Made by a program: the position numbers and the translations under genes. From Planctomycetaceae bacterium (GTDB taxonomy: Bacteria > Planctomycetota > Planctomycetia > Pirellulales > Pirellulaceae), in assembly GCA_012959465.1 (NCBI GenBank), contig DUDC01000008.1:2033-49017 (forward strand): a stretch of DNA of 46,985 nt, in the 5' to 3' direction. The stretch's first letter is position 1. Each line of letters begins with the position of its first letter. Shown in pieces: positions 8,801 through 16,624 of this stretch. Below the pieces are notes generated by a model. That model was not told where the DNA came from. It made no database searches and saw nothing but the letters and a program-made list of their open reading frames with translations.

Positions 8801-9779
8801 TCTCAAGACGTCCATCTCGATTTACGTCGGAGAGGCGATACAACGCCACGCCTTCGGGACCATCACCGGTCACATAGACCTCACCGTTCAGCGGCAAGAT
8901 CCCCTGGCAGTTCTTTACTTGATCGCAGTAGGTGCGAACGCCATCAAGAACACCGTCTTCATTGGTGTCGTAGATCAATAACAATGGTCCGTTTTCACGA
9001 GATGCAACAATATGACCAAACTCGTTGAACGCCATAGCGATTAATGACCCAACCTTGTCGTCATCCAATAATCGCTCAATTCGAAAATCCTCGGGTAGAC
9101 TGATGACCGTCCGCTCTTCACCAGGTTCGCCCGCCGTTGCTAGCTTGGATGTCTCTTGAGGACTCTGCCCAGTTTGCGTGTTAACGCGTTTGCTGGTCAG
9201 AACGTCCTCAGGAACATCGGGCCGCGTTTTGTCGAACGAGGCTGTGCTGTCAAGTTGTCCAAGTCGTTTCGCCGTTGGCCAACGACGATCGTTGTAAAGG
9301 GACGTATTCCATAGTGGCAGTGGTCGAAGGTTGGTACGCCAAGTGCCGTCGGTGACAATCCGCCGCGCTTTGCCATCGTCCAAGCTGATCTGTAAAGAAG
9401 CTGCCAGGCCAGCTGTCTTGCCTTTGGAATTCGTGACTTTGACCGCAAGAACGTTCTTGCCGCGTGTCAATCTTGCGGTCACGCTGTAGCGGTCCAACTT
9501 GGCTGTCGGTGAACCACTTCCGATGCGGGTACCGTTGAGGAACACCTCGTAGCTATCGTCAGCCGTGATCAACAACACGGCGCTCTTGGCGCCGGTGGCT
9601 GAGAAGACCTTGCGAAAGTGACAGGTTGATTGAGGCACGTTGCCGGCCTGGTGTCCGGAATACCAGATCCACTGAGGCTGTTGAGCCGAAGCGGGAGTGG
9701 CATCTAGGAAACCCCATGCCAAGAGGAGTATTCCAGTAACAGCAACCGTACGAACGATCCGTCGTGTGACTATGCTCAT
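5883..9779 (-). CDS. PVC-type exported propeller/HEAT/cytochrome c protein
   Basis: A very large (1298 residues) exported heme protein of a kind expanded in planctomycetes. A signal peptide covers 1-32 (cleavage near ASA-Q). About 36-130 is a beta-sandwich with WIWYSG at its start. About 220-580 is a sugar-dehydrogenase-like (sorbosone/NHL) beta-propeller with VHGLRLGPDGMIY and GLRNPYDLTFD. About 610-1080 is rich in HEAT-like helices. The C terminus is a cytochrome c domain with CAKCH at 1163-1167 and a probable axial Met1259 in SVMPAGLL. Known relatives are thought to oxidise sugars or pass electrons in the periplasm; the substrate here is unknown. It is a single-gene unit, divergent from the M3 peptidase. 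Confidence 0.9.
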   Translation of the reverse strand: MSIVTRRIVRTVAVTGILLLAWGFLDATPASAQQPQWIWYSGHQAGNVPQSTCHFRKVFSATGAKSAVLLITADDSYEVFLNGTRIGSGSPTAKLDRYSVTARLTRGKNVLAVKVTNSKGKTAGLAASLQISLDDGKARRIVTDGTWRTNLRPLPLWNTSLYNDRRWPTAKRLGQLDSTASFDKTRPDVPEDVLTSKRVNTQTGQSPQETSKLATAGEPGEERTVISLPEDFRIERLLDDDKVGSLIAMAFNEFGHIVASRENGPLLLIYDTNEDGVLDGVRTYCDQVKNCQGILPLNGEVYVTGDGPEGVALYRLSDVNRDGRLEKIRAIVKFSGPQGEHGVHGLRLGPDGMIYIVVGNHTQALDVDEATSPHQHVYEGDLVRRFEDPGGHATGIKAPGGTVIRTDTEGQTIERVAGGLRNPYDLTFDRYGSLFVHDSDMESDLGAPWYAPTRMFQIVEGGEYGWRSGWAKWPEYYIDRLPMTLGTGRGSPTGAVTYDHFQFPKRLHNAIFLADWSEGRIIAVKLSRDGGGYKATSEDFITGQPLNITDLDIGPKGSMYFITGGRDTAGALYKVTWKGRVPESMSNIGTGMTAVVRQPQLHSAWSRQAIAEAKETIGDAWDRQLQGVARSQSNSDEYRIRALDIMQWFGPAPTPLLVDELAHDPADEIRAKAASLLGFHGSKDARNLLIELLKDKSALVRRMACEALARSRTNVPSESLLVSLASDDRWEAWAARQLLLQLPQSQWRSLAMETKNHDVFIQVALAILIKDTSPETSVELIDRVSTFFDEFIADSAFVDMLRIVQLAIHRGNLSSDNLPVFADRIADEYPTSGNFAINRELVRLIAGLNNPQALDRMFEQLNANNVSDQEKIHLGLHMTFITRGFNSDSRKQLLEFLRRARELDGGGSYAFYIDNATKQFAKTLGAEDSQYVLDNASRWPSAALGALYSLPEDIDAGVRASLIRLDGEISRETEEPYRSLKVGVIAILARSKQPESMAYLREVWDRDPERRQTVAMGLSQQPAGENWPLLVRSLTFVEGDAAAEVVQQLLTVPKAPAEPEYIRAALIVADKLRKNGASDALELIEYWTGEKPEGPFNSLEDELVAWQAWFVARHPDLPAARAPQETPTNKWVMAELLRDISSKKQQERVSITNGAVVFREAQCAKCHRLGGEGTAQGPDLTNLHKRLMRKEVMESILFPNQTISNQYAASVVVDTDGKTYTGLLSDIGDEYVISTAKAEKITIPKNIVDQITISPTSVMPAGLLNELSVDQIADLFAYMGMLGSKTNVARTPTVRKAR

Positions 9780-9887
9780 CCGATTCGTTCCTTCGAATCA
9801 TGCCAGGCAAAACCACCCGGTAAAGACAATTTGCGCAGGATGACTGTATCCCGGCCCCGGAGGTAGGCGGGGAGGGTAGCAGGATCG

Positions 9888-9913
9888 ACTGCTGTCAGCA
9901 ACAGTGATTTTTT
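9888..9913 (+). terminator. Hairpin plus T-run upstream of the M3 peptidase
   Basis: ACTG-c-TG (9888-9894) pairs with CA-a-CAGT (9899-9905) around a TCAG loop and is followed by GATTTTTT. This is terminator-like on the plus strand, but no plus-strand gene lies before it. It could be a leader attenuator for the peptidase gene at 10027 or an accidental hairpin. Confidence 0.3.
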
Positions 9914-10026
9914 GCCGAATAGGAGTCACCGACATACCCCCACGATGGGTTTCGCATCTTGCGACAGGGAGTGGTGCGTATATTCTTATAGTCGAACAGC
10001 TTATGACTGCTACAAGGACGAGTTTT

Positions 10027-12189
10027 ATGATCCGAATCGACATTTCTGAGGCTTCGCGAACCGGCCGACTGCTTTCCTATGCAATCTGCCTGCTCATTGG
10101 CTCGGCCGTTGGCGTCGTGGCGGAGGAATCAGATGGGGGGAAGTCAGTGACCAAGTCAATGTTGCAACAGTGGACGGGCCCGTATGGGGGAGTGCCCCCA
10201 TGGCATTTGGTTCGTCCGGATGCCTTTCCGAAAGCGTTTGACGAGGCGATTCGGTTGGCGAAGTTAGACATTGACGCCATTACGGCACAGTCCGACGACG
10301 CCACGTTCGATAACACATTTCTACGGTTGGAGGATTCGGCGCGAGCGTTAAACCGATTGAATGCGCTTTACGGCGTGCACACCTCCAACCTCAACGTGGG
10401 ACCCATGGCAGATGTCGAGGCAGTGGTTGAGCCAAAGTTGGCGGCATACGCGGACGAATTGACTCAAAACGAGAAACTATTTGCTCGGATAGAGACGGTG
10501 TACAAGAGTAACCAGTTCAAGGTGCTTTCCACAGCCAAGCAACGTCTGGTCGAGAAACGCTACAAGGAGTTTGTCCGACGTGGGGCCAAATTGACCGCTG
10601 ACAATAAGGCGAAGTTGTCGAAGATCAACACGCGCCTGGCAACTTTGTTTACGAATTTCAGCCAAAACGTATTAGCGGAAGAACAAGGTCATGTGACTTG
10701 GATTGAGAAGGAAGTTGACCTGATTGGTTTGCCGAAGAGTGTGGTGGCGGGAATGGCAGCTGCGGCAAAGGACCGCAATCGTCCCGGACAATGGGCCATC
10801 ACGAATACCCGTTCGTCGATGGATCCGTTCTTGACTTATTCGAGCAATCGGCAACTGCGAGCGAAGGTCTGGACGAACTACTACAGCCGAGGCGACAACG
10901 GTGACAAGCACGACAACAACGCCATCATTTCCGAAATTCTGAAACTACGTGCCGAGCGTGCGTTGTTGCTGGGGTATCAAACGCATGCCCATTGGCGACT
11001 CGAGCCGCAAATGGCAAAAACACCGGCGGCGGCGATGGAGCTGATGATGAAGGTTTGGCCGAAGGCAGTCGCTCGCGTTCGCCAAGAAGTTGCCGACATG
11101 CAGAAGATTGCCGACAGCGAAGGGTCGGGAATTACGATTGAACCATGGGACTACCGTTACTACGCCGAAAAGGTCCGCAAAGCAAAATACGACTTGGATT
11201 TCAATGAAGTCAGGCCGTATCTTCAACTCGAAAAGCTGCGGGAAGCGATGATGTGGGCCGCCGGAGAGGTCTACGGTTTGACTTTCAAACAAACGACGGG
11301 TGTGCCGGTCTTTCATCCCGACGTCCGAGTCTGGGAAGTGAACGACAGCTCAGGCGCGTTGATTGGACTTTGGTACCTGGATCCGTATGCTCGACGAGGG
11401 AAACGATCTGGCGCGTGGATGACGGACTACCGATCACAGGAGAACATGGGAAAGATCGTTGCGCCAATCGTCTCGAACAATTCGAATTTTGTGGCTAGCT
11501 CCGATGGTGCGACGGTGTTGATTTCGTGGGACGATGCACAAACATTGTTTCACGAGTTTGGGCATGCCTTGCACGGCTTGAATTCGAAAGTAGTCTATCC
11601 GTCTCAATCCGGAACGTCGGTGGCTCGCGACTACGTAGAGTTCCCATCGCAACTCAACGAACATTGGTTGTCGACGCCCGAGGTGCTCAACCAGTTTGCC
11701 GTGCATTACGAAACGGGGAAGCCGATTCCGGCCGAGTTGGTAGCGAAGATTGAACGGGCCGCCACATTTAACCAGGGATTTGGCACCGTGGAGTATTTGG
11801 CGAGTGCTCTCGTCGACATGAAGCTACATTTGGCGGGCAACGTCGAAATTGATCCCGACAGGTTTGAGCGTGAGACGCTGGCTGCTTTGGGCATGCCGCG
11901 GGAGATCGTCATGCGTCATCGCACACCTCATTTCGCGCATATATTTTCCGGCGACAGTTACTCCGCAGGGTACTACAGTTACCTCTGGTCCGATGCGTTA
12001 ACTGCGGATGCGGCCGAAGTCTTCGATGCGGCCGGAAGTTACTATGACACCAAAGTGTCAAAGCGACTGCACGACCACATCATGTCGGTCGGTGATACGA
12101 TCGATCCCGGTGACGGCTTTCGGGCGTTCCGCGGTCGAGACGTCGACACCAAGGCGCTGCTGCGAAAGCGGGGATTTCCAGTGGACTGA
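10027..12189 (+). CDS. Exported M3 family metallopeptidase (Dcp/oligopeptidase A-like)
   Basis: Zinc peptidase that trims peptides, probably in the periplasm. I chose ATG 10027 because AAGGA at 10014-10018 sits 8 nt before it and the product then opens with a signal peptide (MIRIDISEASRTGRLLSYAI, cleavage near VVA-EE). The frame is open back to 9904 but the extra residues look non-coding. The protein is 720 residues, the usual M3 size. HEFGH at 509-513 gives the zinc His pair and the catalytic Glu, and Glu538 in VEFPSQ is the third ligand. Bacterial M3 enzymes are mostly cytoplasmic, so the export signal is notable but frequent in planctomycetes. A weak TATTCT about 50 bp upstream may be its -10. 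Confidence 0.92.
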   Translation: MIRIDISEASRTGRLLSYAICLLIGSAVGVVAEESDGGKSVTKSMLQQWTGPYGGVPPWHLVRPDAFPKAFDEAIRLAKLDIDAITAQSDDATFDNTFLRLEDSARALNRLNALYGVHTSNLNVGPMADVEAVVEPKLAAYADELTQNEKLFARIETVYKSNQFKVLSTAKQRLVEKRYKEFVRRGAKLTADNKAKLSKINTRLATLFTNFSQNVLAEEQGHVTWIEKEVDLIGLPKSVVAGMAAAAKDRNRPGQWAITNTRSSMDPFLTYSSNRQLRAKVWTNYYSRGDNGDKHDNNAIISEILKLRAERALLLGYQTHAHWRLEPQMAKTPAAAMELMMKVWPKAVARVRQEVADMQKIADSEGSGITIEPWDYRYYAEKVRKAKYDLDFNEVRPYLQLEKLREAMMWAAGEVYGLTFKQTTGVPVFHPDVRVWEVNDSSGALIGLWYLDPYARRGKRSGAWMTDYRSQENMGKIVAPIVSNNSNFVASSDGATVLISWDDAQTLFHEFGHALHGLNSKVVYPSQSGTSVARDYVEFPSQLNEHWLSTPEVLNQFAVHYETGKPIPAELVAKIERAATFNQGFGTVEYLASALVDMKLHLAGNVEIDPDRFERETLAALGMPREIVMRHRTPHFAHIFSGDSYSAGYYSYLWSDALTADAAEVFDAAGSYYDTKVSKRLHDHIMSVGDTIDPGDGFRAFRGRDVDTKALLRKRGFPVD

Positions 12190-12285
12190 CGTCAGCAGGT
12201 TTGACCGATCAACAGCATGTCATATTCACAAGCTGAGAAGTCTTGTGGGCATTCAGAAAAAGACAACACGAAGAAGACAAATTCT

Positions 12286-13818
12286 ATGACCACCAAAGGC
12301 TACTTGGGCATTGATGCTGGAACGCAGGGGCTCTCCGTCGTGTTTGCCAATCAAGCCCTCGAAGTGCTCGCCACTGGCGAGTGTGAATACGGCATGGTGC
12401 CTGGTCTGGACGAAGGTTGCTATGAACAACTGCCGGCCGATTGGGACGCTGCACTTCAATCGGCCATGGCGGATCTCCGCGTCAAGTTGGCGGGCGATCA
12501 GGCGGATATTGAAATTCTGGCAATTGGCATTTCAGGACAGATGCACGGCGAAGTGCTGGCCGATGAAAACGGCCATTCCCTCGGGTCCGTTCGGCTTTGG
12601 TGCGACAGTCGCAACGAGGAGGAAGGACACGAGCTGACCAAGCGTTTCGGTGTAAAAATGCCGAAACGGATCACGTCGGCTCGGTGGCTATGGACCATTC
12701 GCAACCAGCCAGAGAAGGCAAACGCCACTCGGCATATGACGACGCCTGCAGGTTGGATTGCTTTTCGACTGACTGGGCAGTGGACTTTGGGAATTGGCGA
12801 CGCGGCTGGCATGTTTCCAATCGATCAAGCGACCAAGGATTATGACCGAGCGTTGTTGGATTCGTTTGACGAACTGGTAGCCAGCAACACGGTGACTTCA
12901 CTCAGAGATCTGCTGCCAGCCGTCCGTTGTGCAGGACAGGACGCGGGATGCCTAAACCAAACGGGTGCGGCGTTGCTCGAGTTACCGGAGGGAATTCCCG
13001 TGGCACCAGCCGAAGGCGACCAACCTGCGGCGCTAGCGGGTTCTCTCATCGGCAACGCGGGAATGGTCTCCGTCAGTTTCGGCACATCGGTTTGCGCCAA
13101 TTCGGTGGGGGACCGCACGTTCGAGGGCGTCAGTGAGGCCGTTGACCATTTCTGTGCTCCAGACGGCAAGCCGATCAATATGGTCTGGCTCCGCAATGGC
13201 ACGACATACATGAATAGCATGGTTGAGATGTTGGACGTCAATCGTCGGGCAGGATTCGACGCGATCATGCCAAAGGTCCTGGAAGCAGGCCCAGATTGCG
13301 GCGGTCTCTTGGCGCTTCCGTTCATGGACGATGAACCCGGTCTGGGAATTAGTCGAGGAGGAACGGGTCTGATCGTCGGCCTCAACGATACCAATGCGAC
13401 TCCTGGAAACGTAGTAAAGGCCGCATTGCTCTCAACGATGTTCAATTTAAAACTCGGTAGCGAAGTTCTGGATGCACAGAGTTTCCCGAGGACAGATCTG
13501 ATTCTTACTGGTGGTTTGACGAAAACACCGAAGTTGGGACAGATTCTGGCCGACGTTTTCGACACGCCAGTGACGGTGCTCGACAGCGCTGAGGAGGGAA
13601 CAGCTTGGGGCGCTGCGTTGATGGCAAAATTTCGGCATGGAAAGTTGGCGGACGAGACGAAAGAATGGTCCGATTTCCTGGCGCAACACACGGCAGCGGA
13701 GCCGACCCGCTTTCAGCCCGCCGCCGACTTCGTTGCCCAGTACGATACGATCTACCAGCGATACAAACGGTTGATGCGTCTGCAGCAACAACTAGACAAA
13801 GCGGTTGCCAAGGAGTGA
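12286..13818 (+). CDS. FGGY-family carbohydrate kinase (xylulokinase-like)
   Basis: ATP-dependent sugar kinase with two actin-like domains. With ATG 12286 the protein is 510 residues and begins MTTKGYLGIDAGTQGLSVVF, the first phosphate-binding hairpin. An upstream ATG at 12217 would add 23 polar residues of no clear origin. ISGQMHGEVL near residue 83 and RLWCDSRN near 101 resemble the xylulokinase substrate region. The late motifs LILTGGLTKTPKLGQILADV and EEGTAWGAALMA match the FGGY signature and the adenine pocket. It stands 96 bp after the peptidase and has no sugar isomerase beside it, so the exact sugar (xylulose or another ketose) is not settled. Confidence 0.88.
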   Translation: MTTKGYLGIDAGTQGLSVVFANQALEVLATGECEYGMVPGLDEGCYEQLPADWDAALQSAMADLRVKLAGDQADIEILAIGISGQMHGEVLADENGHSLGSVRLWCDSRNEEEGHELTKRFGVKMPKRITSARWLWTIRNQPEKANATRHMTTPAGWIAFRLTGQWTLGIGDAAGMFPIDQATKDYDRALLDSFDELVASNTVTSLRDLLPAVRCAGQDAGCLNQTGAALLELPEGIPVAPAEGDQPAALAGSLIGNAGMVSVSFGTSVCANSVGDRTFEGVSEAVDHFCAPDGKPINMVWLRNGTTYMNSMVEMLDVNRRAGFDAIMPKVLEAGPDCGGLLALPFMDDEPGLGISRGGTGLIVGLNDTNATPGNVVKAALLSTMFNLKLGSEVLDAQSFPRTDLILTGGLTKTPKLGQILADVFDTPVTVLDSAEEGTAWGAALMAKFRHGKLADETKEWSDFLAQHTAAEPTRFQPAADFVAQYDTIYQRYKRLMRLQQQLDKAVAKE

Positions 13819-13940
13819 GTGCAATCGAATAAAGAGCTGTTCCGTGATCGATGATGCATCAGCGGGCCGAAGGTCCAGACAGTTATTGGACAGATCGTGT
13901 GGGAGTTTAAGTCGGTTCGAAGGTCGGCGCTCGATGTGTC

Positions 13941-13982
13941 ATTGGTTATTTGTCTTTGGTTATTTGTCTTTGGTCGTTTGTC
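13941..13982 (+). repeat. Three tandem 14-nt repeats, TTTGGTTATTTGTC type
   Basis: Units at 13941-13954, 13955-13968 and 13969-13982 read ATTGGTTATTTGTC, TTTGGTTATTTGTC and TTTGGTCGTTTGTC. The 10-mer GTTATTTGTC returns inverted as GACAAATAAC at 14082-14091. There are no spacers, so this is not a CRISPR. Confidence 0.85.
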
Positions 13983-14264
13983 GTTTCATTTCCGTAGTCT
14001 TAACGGATGCATTTTGCTGCGGCATGGCTGCTTGAACCGATCCTTCCGACGTGCATCTCCCGTCCTTGACAGAAGAAAAATGACAAATAACTATTGACAA
14101 TATCTCGATCGTCCGTGGACCTTCATGATTGGTCGACCAACCAAGACCGACACTAATCATTCGCAATTCACCGTCAAAAACTCACTCTACCAACCATACA
14201 GCGCCTGCTGGACTGGGCTAACGTGTCTGTTTTGAGTTTAGTACGTTGGAGGCTTCCACTCTTT

Positions 14265-14292
14265 TTGATCGACAGCGGCAGCATGATAGAAT
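14265..14292 (+). promoter_or_regulatory. Putative sigma-70 promoter of the zinc-ribbon gene
   Basis: TTGATC (14265-14270), a 16-bp spacer and TAGAAT (14287-14292; 5 of 6 consensus bases). The expected start of transcription near 14299 gives a 60-nt leader before ATG 14362. Confidence 0.45.
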
Positions 14293-14361
14293 CTACAGCG
14301 TTGTTTCTCGCCCTTCCGTTGAACGTCACGCAACTGAAGAGATCGCACGCGGAGCCAAAAA

Positions 14362-14883
14362 ATGAACTGTCCGAACTGCCACGATATCTTGGAGACCATT
14401 CAGTACGAAGGCATCGCCATTGAAACATGCGGCAAGTGCCAGGGGGAGTGGCTTGACAGCGACGAGATCGGCAAGATCGCGCGAATTCGAGAGGTTCGGT
14501 TCGACCCCGATGAAAGACGCGCGATCGCTGGATCAACGACGATCCAAGGCGTCGTTTTGGAAGCGGTGGACCGTGATTTGACCTGTCCGAAGTGCGGCGC
14601 CACGACCGCCCCAATCAACTATGGCGGTGACACGGGAATTGTGATCAATCGGTGCACGGTCTGCCGGGGTTTCTGGCTCGACGACGGTGAATTGAAAAAG
14701 ATCCAAATGGTCATCGAAGGTTGGGACGACGCGTTGCCAGATGACTTGCAAAAGTATGGACAGCGACTTCGGGACGTGGCCGTCGAAGTCGATCGGAACG
14801 ATGATGTCCAAGTCAGCCGTTTGCCATTTGTTGGCCCGTTTATTAACTCGGCAATTAATGGAATTTTGGATCTGATGGGCTGA
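14362..14883 (+). CDS. Double TFIIB-type zinc-ribbon protein
   Basis: A 173-residue protein with two copies of the zf-TFIIB zinc ribbon. Copy 1 is CPNC near residues 3-6 paired with CGKCQGEWLDSDE. Copy 2 is CPKCG near 79 paired with CTVCRGFWLDDGELKKI. The GEWLD/GFWLD tail after the second Cys pair is the family signature. The C terminus (LPFVGPFINSAINGILDLMG) is short and hydrophobic, perhaps a membrane-contacting helix. Role unknown; such proteins are widespread and untested. ATG 14362 follows GGAG at about 14351. It is likely monocistronic, with its own promoter. Confidence 0.85.
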   Translation: MNCPNCHDILETIQYEGIAIETCGKCQGEWLDSDEIGKIARIREVRFDPDERRAIAGSTTIQGVVLEAVDRDLTCPKCGATTAPINYGGDTGIVINRCTVCRGFWLDDGELKKIQMVIEGWDDALPDDLQKYGQRLRDVAVEVDRNDDVQVSRLPFVGPFINSAINGILDLMG

Positions 14884-14942
14884 CACGAGCTGCATTTTCC
14901 TCCTTTCAAGAACCAATTCCTAGCTCCACAAAAAGTGTCCTC

Positions 14943-16391
14943 ATGTTTCGAGTCACACCTGTCATCATCACGGCTTTGTTCTGCCTTTGCTTCTTACCTA
15001 TTCGCAGTGCGGTCGCCGCCGAACAGCCGAATGTCATTGTCATCTTTATTGACGACATGGGTTACGGTGACGTTGGGTTCAATGGTGCCAAGGGACCAAA
15101 GACTCCCAACATTGACCAGATGGGAAAAGAGGGAATGCGTTTTTCCGATTTCTATGTGGGCTGTGCCGTCTGTTCAGGTTCTCGAACAGCGTTGATGACC
15201 GGTTGTCATTATCGTCGTCTCAGTATGGCCGCCGTGCTGTTTCCCAACAGCAAAGCTGGCTTACATCCGGATGAGGTTACGATTGCCGACATGCTCCGCG
15301 CGACTGGCTACCGTACTGCCTGTATTGGCAAGTGGCATCTCGGTCATCTTCCGCCATGCCTACCCACCTACCAGGGATTTGAGTCCTATTTTGGCATTCC
15401 GTACAGCAACGACATGTGGATTGATCCGGCGAATCAACTGGCCGACGACATGGTGATACGCGAAGGGTTGACACGGACGGACCTGTTGGCGGGCCACAAG
15501 AAGAGAAACTGGGTACCGCTTTTTCGAGGTGAAGAGGTCGTTGAGTATCCGGCTGACCAGTCGACGTTGACGAAACGCTATACGGAGGAGGCAATTAAGT
15601 TCATTGAGGCTGACAAAGAAGGTCCGTTTTTTCTGTATATGCCTCACACGATGGTTCATCTTCCGTTAGCCGTTTCAAAGGCATTTGCCGGACGGACCGA
15701 CAAGTTGATTTGGGACGCGATCGAAGAAGTTGACTGGTCCGTTGGTGAAGTCCTAAAGGCGGTTCGCGAGGCCGGTATTGCCAAAAAGACATTGGTCATT
15801 TTCACCAGTGACAACGGCGCGGCAGTTGGAAGCTCGTTGCCGCTTCGGGCGAAGAAGGGTAGTGTGTACGACGGTGGAATTCGCGAACCCACGGTCATGT
15901 GGTGGCCGGCAAAGATCCCGGCTGGTCAGGTTTGCACTGAGGTGGCGGCGACTATCGACATTTTGCCGACCCTGGCTCGATTGTGCGATGGTAAGTTGCC
16001 TGATCGCAAGATTGACGGGCACGACATCTGGTCGCTCATGTCGGGTGTCGCCGGCGCCCGCAGTCCTCACGAGGCCTACGTTTTGATGCACGGTCCCGGT
16101 ACCGTTCGCTCGGGAAAATGGAAGTTCTATCCGTGGAAAGAAGGCCAAGGAAGGCAGCGTAATGCCGGCGCGGGTACGTCGCCACAGCCCGTTCAGTTAT
16201 ACGACACCGTCGCGGACGTCGGTGAAACGACGAATGTCGCCAGCCAGCACACGGAGATTATTCGGCGACTTCAAGTTGCCTATGACCAACATGTCGCCGA
16301 GATCAAGGCAAATCAACGTCCCACTGCACCACTCGTTCGGAAAGCCGGCGCCGTTTCACCCACACGGCCAAGTACGACGCGGAGAAATTAA
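14943..16391 (+). CDS. Exported sulfatase with CSGSR active-site motif
   Basis: Type I sulfatase that hydrolyses sulfate esters, probably of algal polysaccharide. The 482 residues begin with a signal peptide (1-26, cleavage near AVA-A). Metal-binding Asp37-Asp38 are in FIDDMGYGD. The formylglycine site is Cys77 in CSGSR (77-81), followed by TALMTG and later IGKWHLGH. The usual motif is C-x-P/A-x-R, so Gly79 in the third place is atypical. Activity needs a formylglycine-generating enzyme encoded elsewhere. A second metal site is in TSDNGA. The gene is 59 bp after the zinc-ribbon gene and ends in a REP-like repeat. Confidence 0.92.
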   Translation: MFRVTPVIITALFCLCFLPIRSAVAAEQPNVIVIFIDDMGYGDVGFNGAKGPKTPNIDQMGKEGMRFSDFYVGCAVCSGSRTALMTGCHYRRLSMAAVLFPNSKAGLHPDEVTIADMLRATGYRTACIGKWHLGHLPPCLPTYQGFESYFGIPYSNDMWIDPANQLADDMVIREGLTRTDLLAGHKKRNWVPLFRGEEVVEYPADQSTLTKRYTEEAIKFIEADKEGPFFLYMPHTMVHLPLAVSKAFAGRTDKLIWDAIEEVDWSVGEVLKAVREAGIAKKTLVIFTSDNGAAVGSSLPLRAKKGSVYDGGIREPTVMWWPAKIPAGQVCTEVAATIDILPTLARLCDGKLPDRKIDGHDIWSLMSGVAGARSPHEAYVLMHGPGTVRSGKWKFYPWKEGQGRQRNAGAGTSPQPVQLYDTVADVGETTNVASQHTEIIRRLQVAYDQHVAEIKANQRPTAPLVRKAGAVSPTRPSTTRRN

Positions 16392-16392
16392 A

Positions 16393-16418
16393 TTGAGCCG
16401 CAGGCGATAGCCTCGGGT
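16393..16418 (-). repeat. REP-like repeat, copy A
   Basis: Read on the minus strand this begins ACCCGAGGCTATCGCC and ends TGCGGCTCAA. It matches copies at 31619-31644 and 43127-43152 over 26 nt with only a few differences. It starts one base after the sulfatase stop. The other 200 bp up to 16624 show nothing clear. Confidence 0.75.
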
Positions 16419-16624
16419 ATTTCAAGTTCACGCGAGAACTCGCCGTGACCCGACACAATCGCCACACCGCCATCCGCATGTGGTAAAATTACGGATTGCT
16501 CGGTCAGTTCGCACGGAGTCAGAACTGGGGTGCTCTTGTGGAGACTTGCAATGTGGGTGTCAAAGCCGTACCGACAGAACGCTGATTGGCGTGAGCAACC
16601 GGTTCGTAAACAGGACCGTACCTG

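Larger units (their letters stand above)
13819..14361. other. 543-bp intergenic region with short repeats
   Basis: No convincing gene. It holds three tandem 14-nt units at 13941-13982, an inverted partial copy at 14082-14091, and a promoter-like pair of hexamers at 14265-14292 just before the next gene. Open frames here are short and lack coding character. Confidence 0.6.

Noticed and set aside
12840-13691. 283-residue minus-strand frame inside the sugar kinase gene
   Set aside because: Fully antisense to a clear FGGY kinase; Ser/Pro/Arg-rich with no domain, as expected from GC-rich codon bias on the other strand.
13941-13982. Possible CRISPR array
   Set aside because: The 14-nt units are directly adjacent, without spacers, and no cas gene is present.
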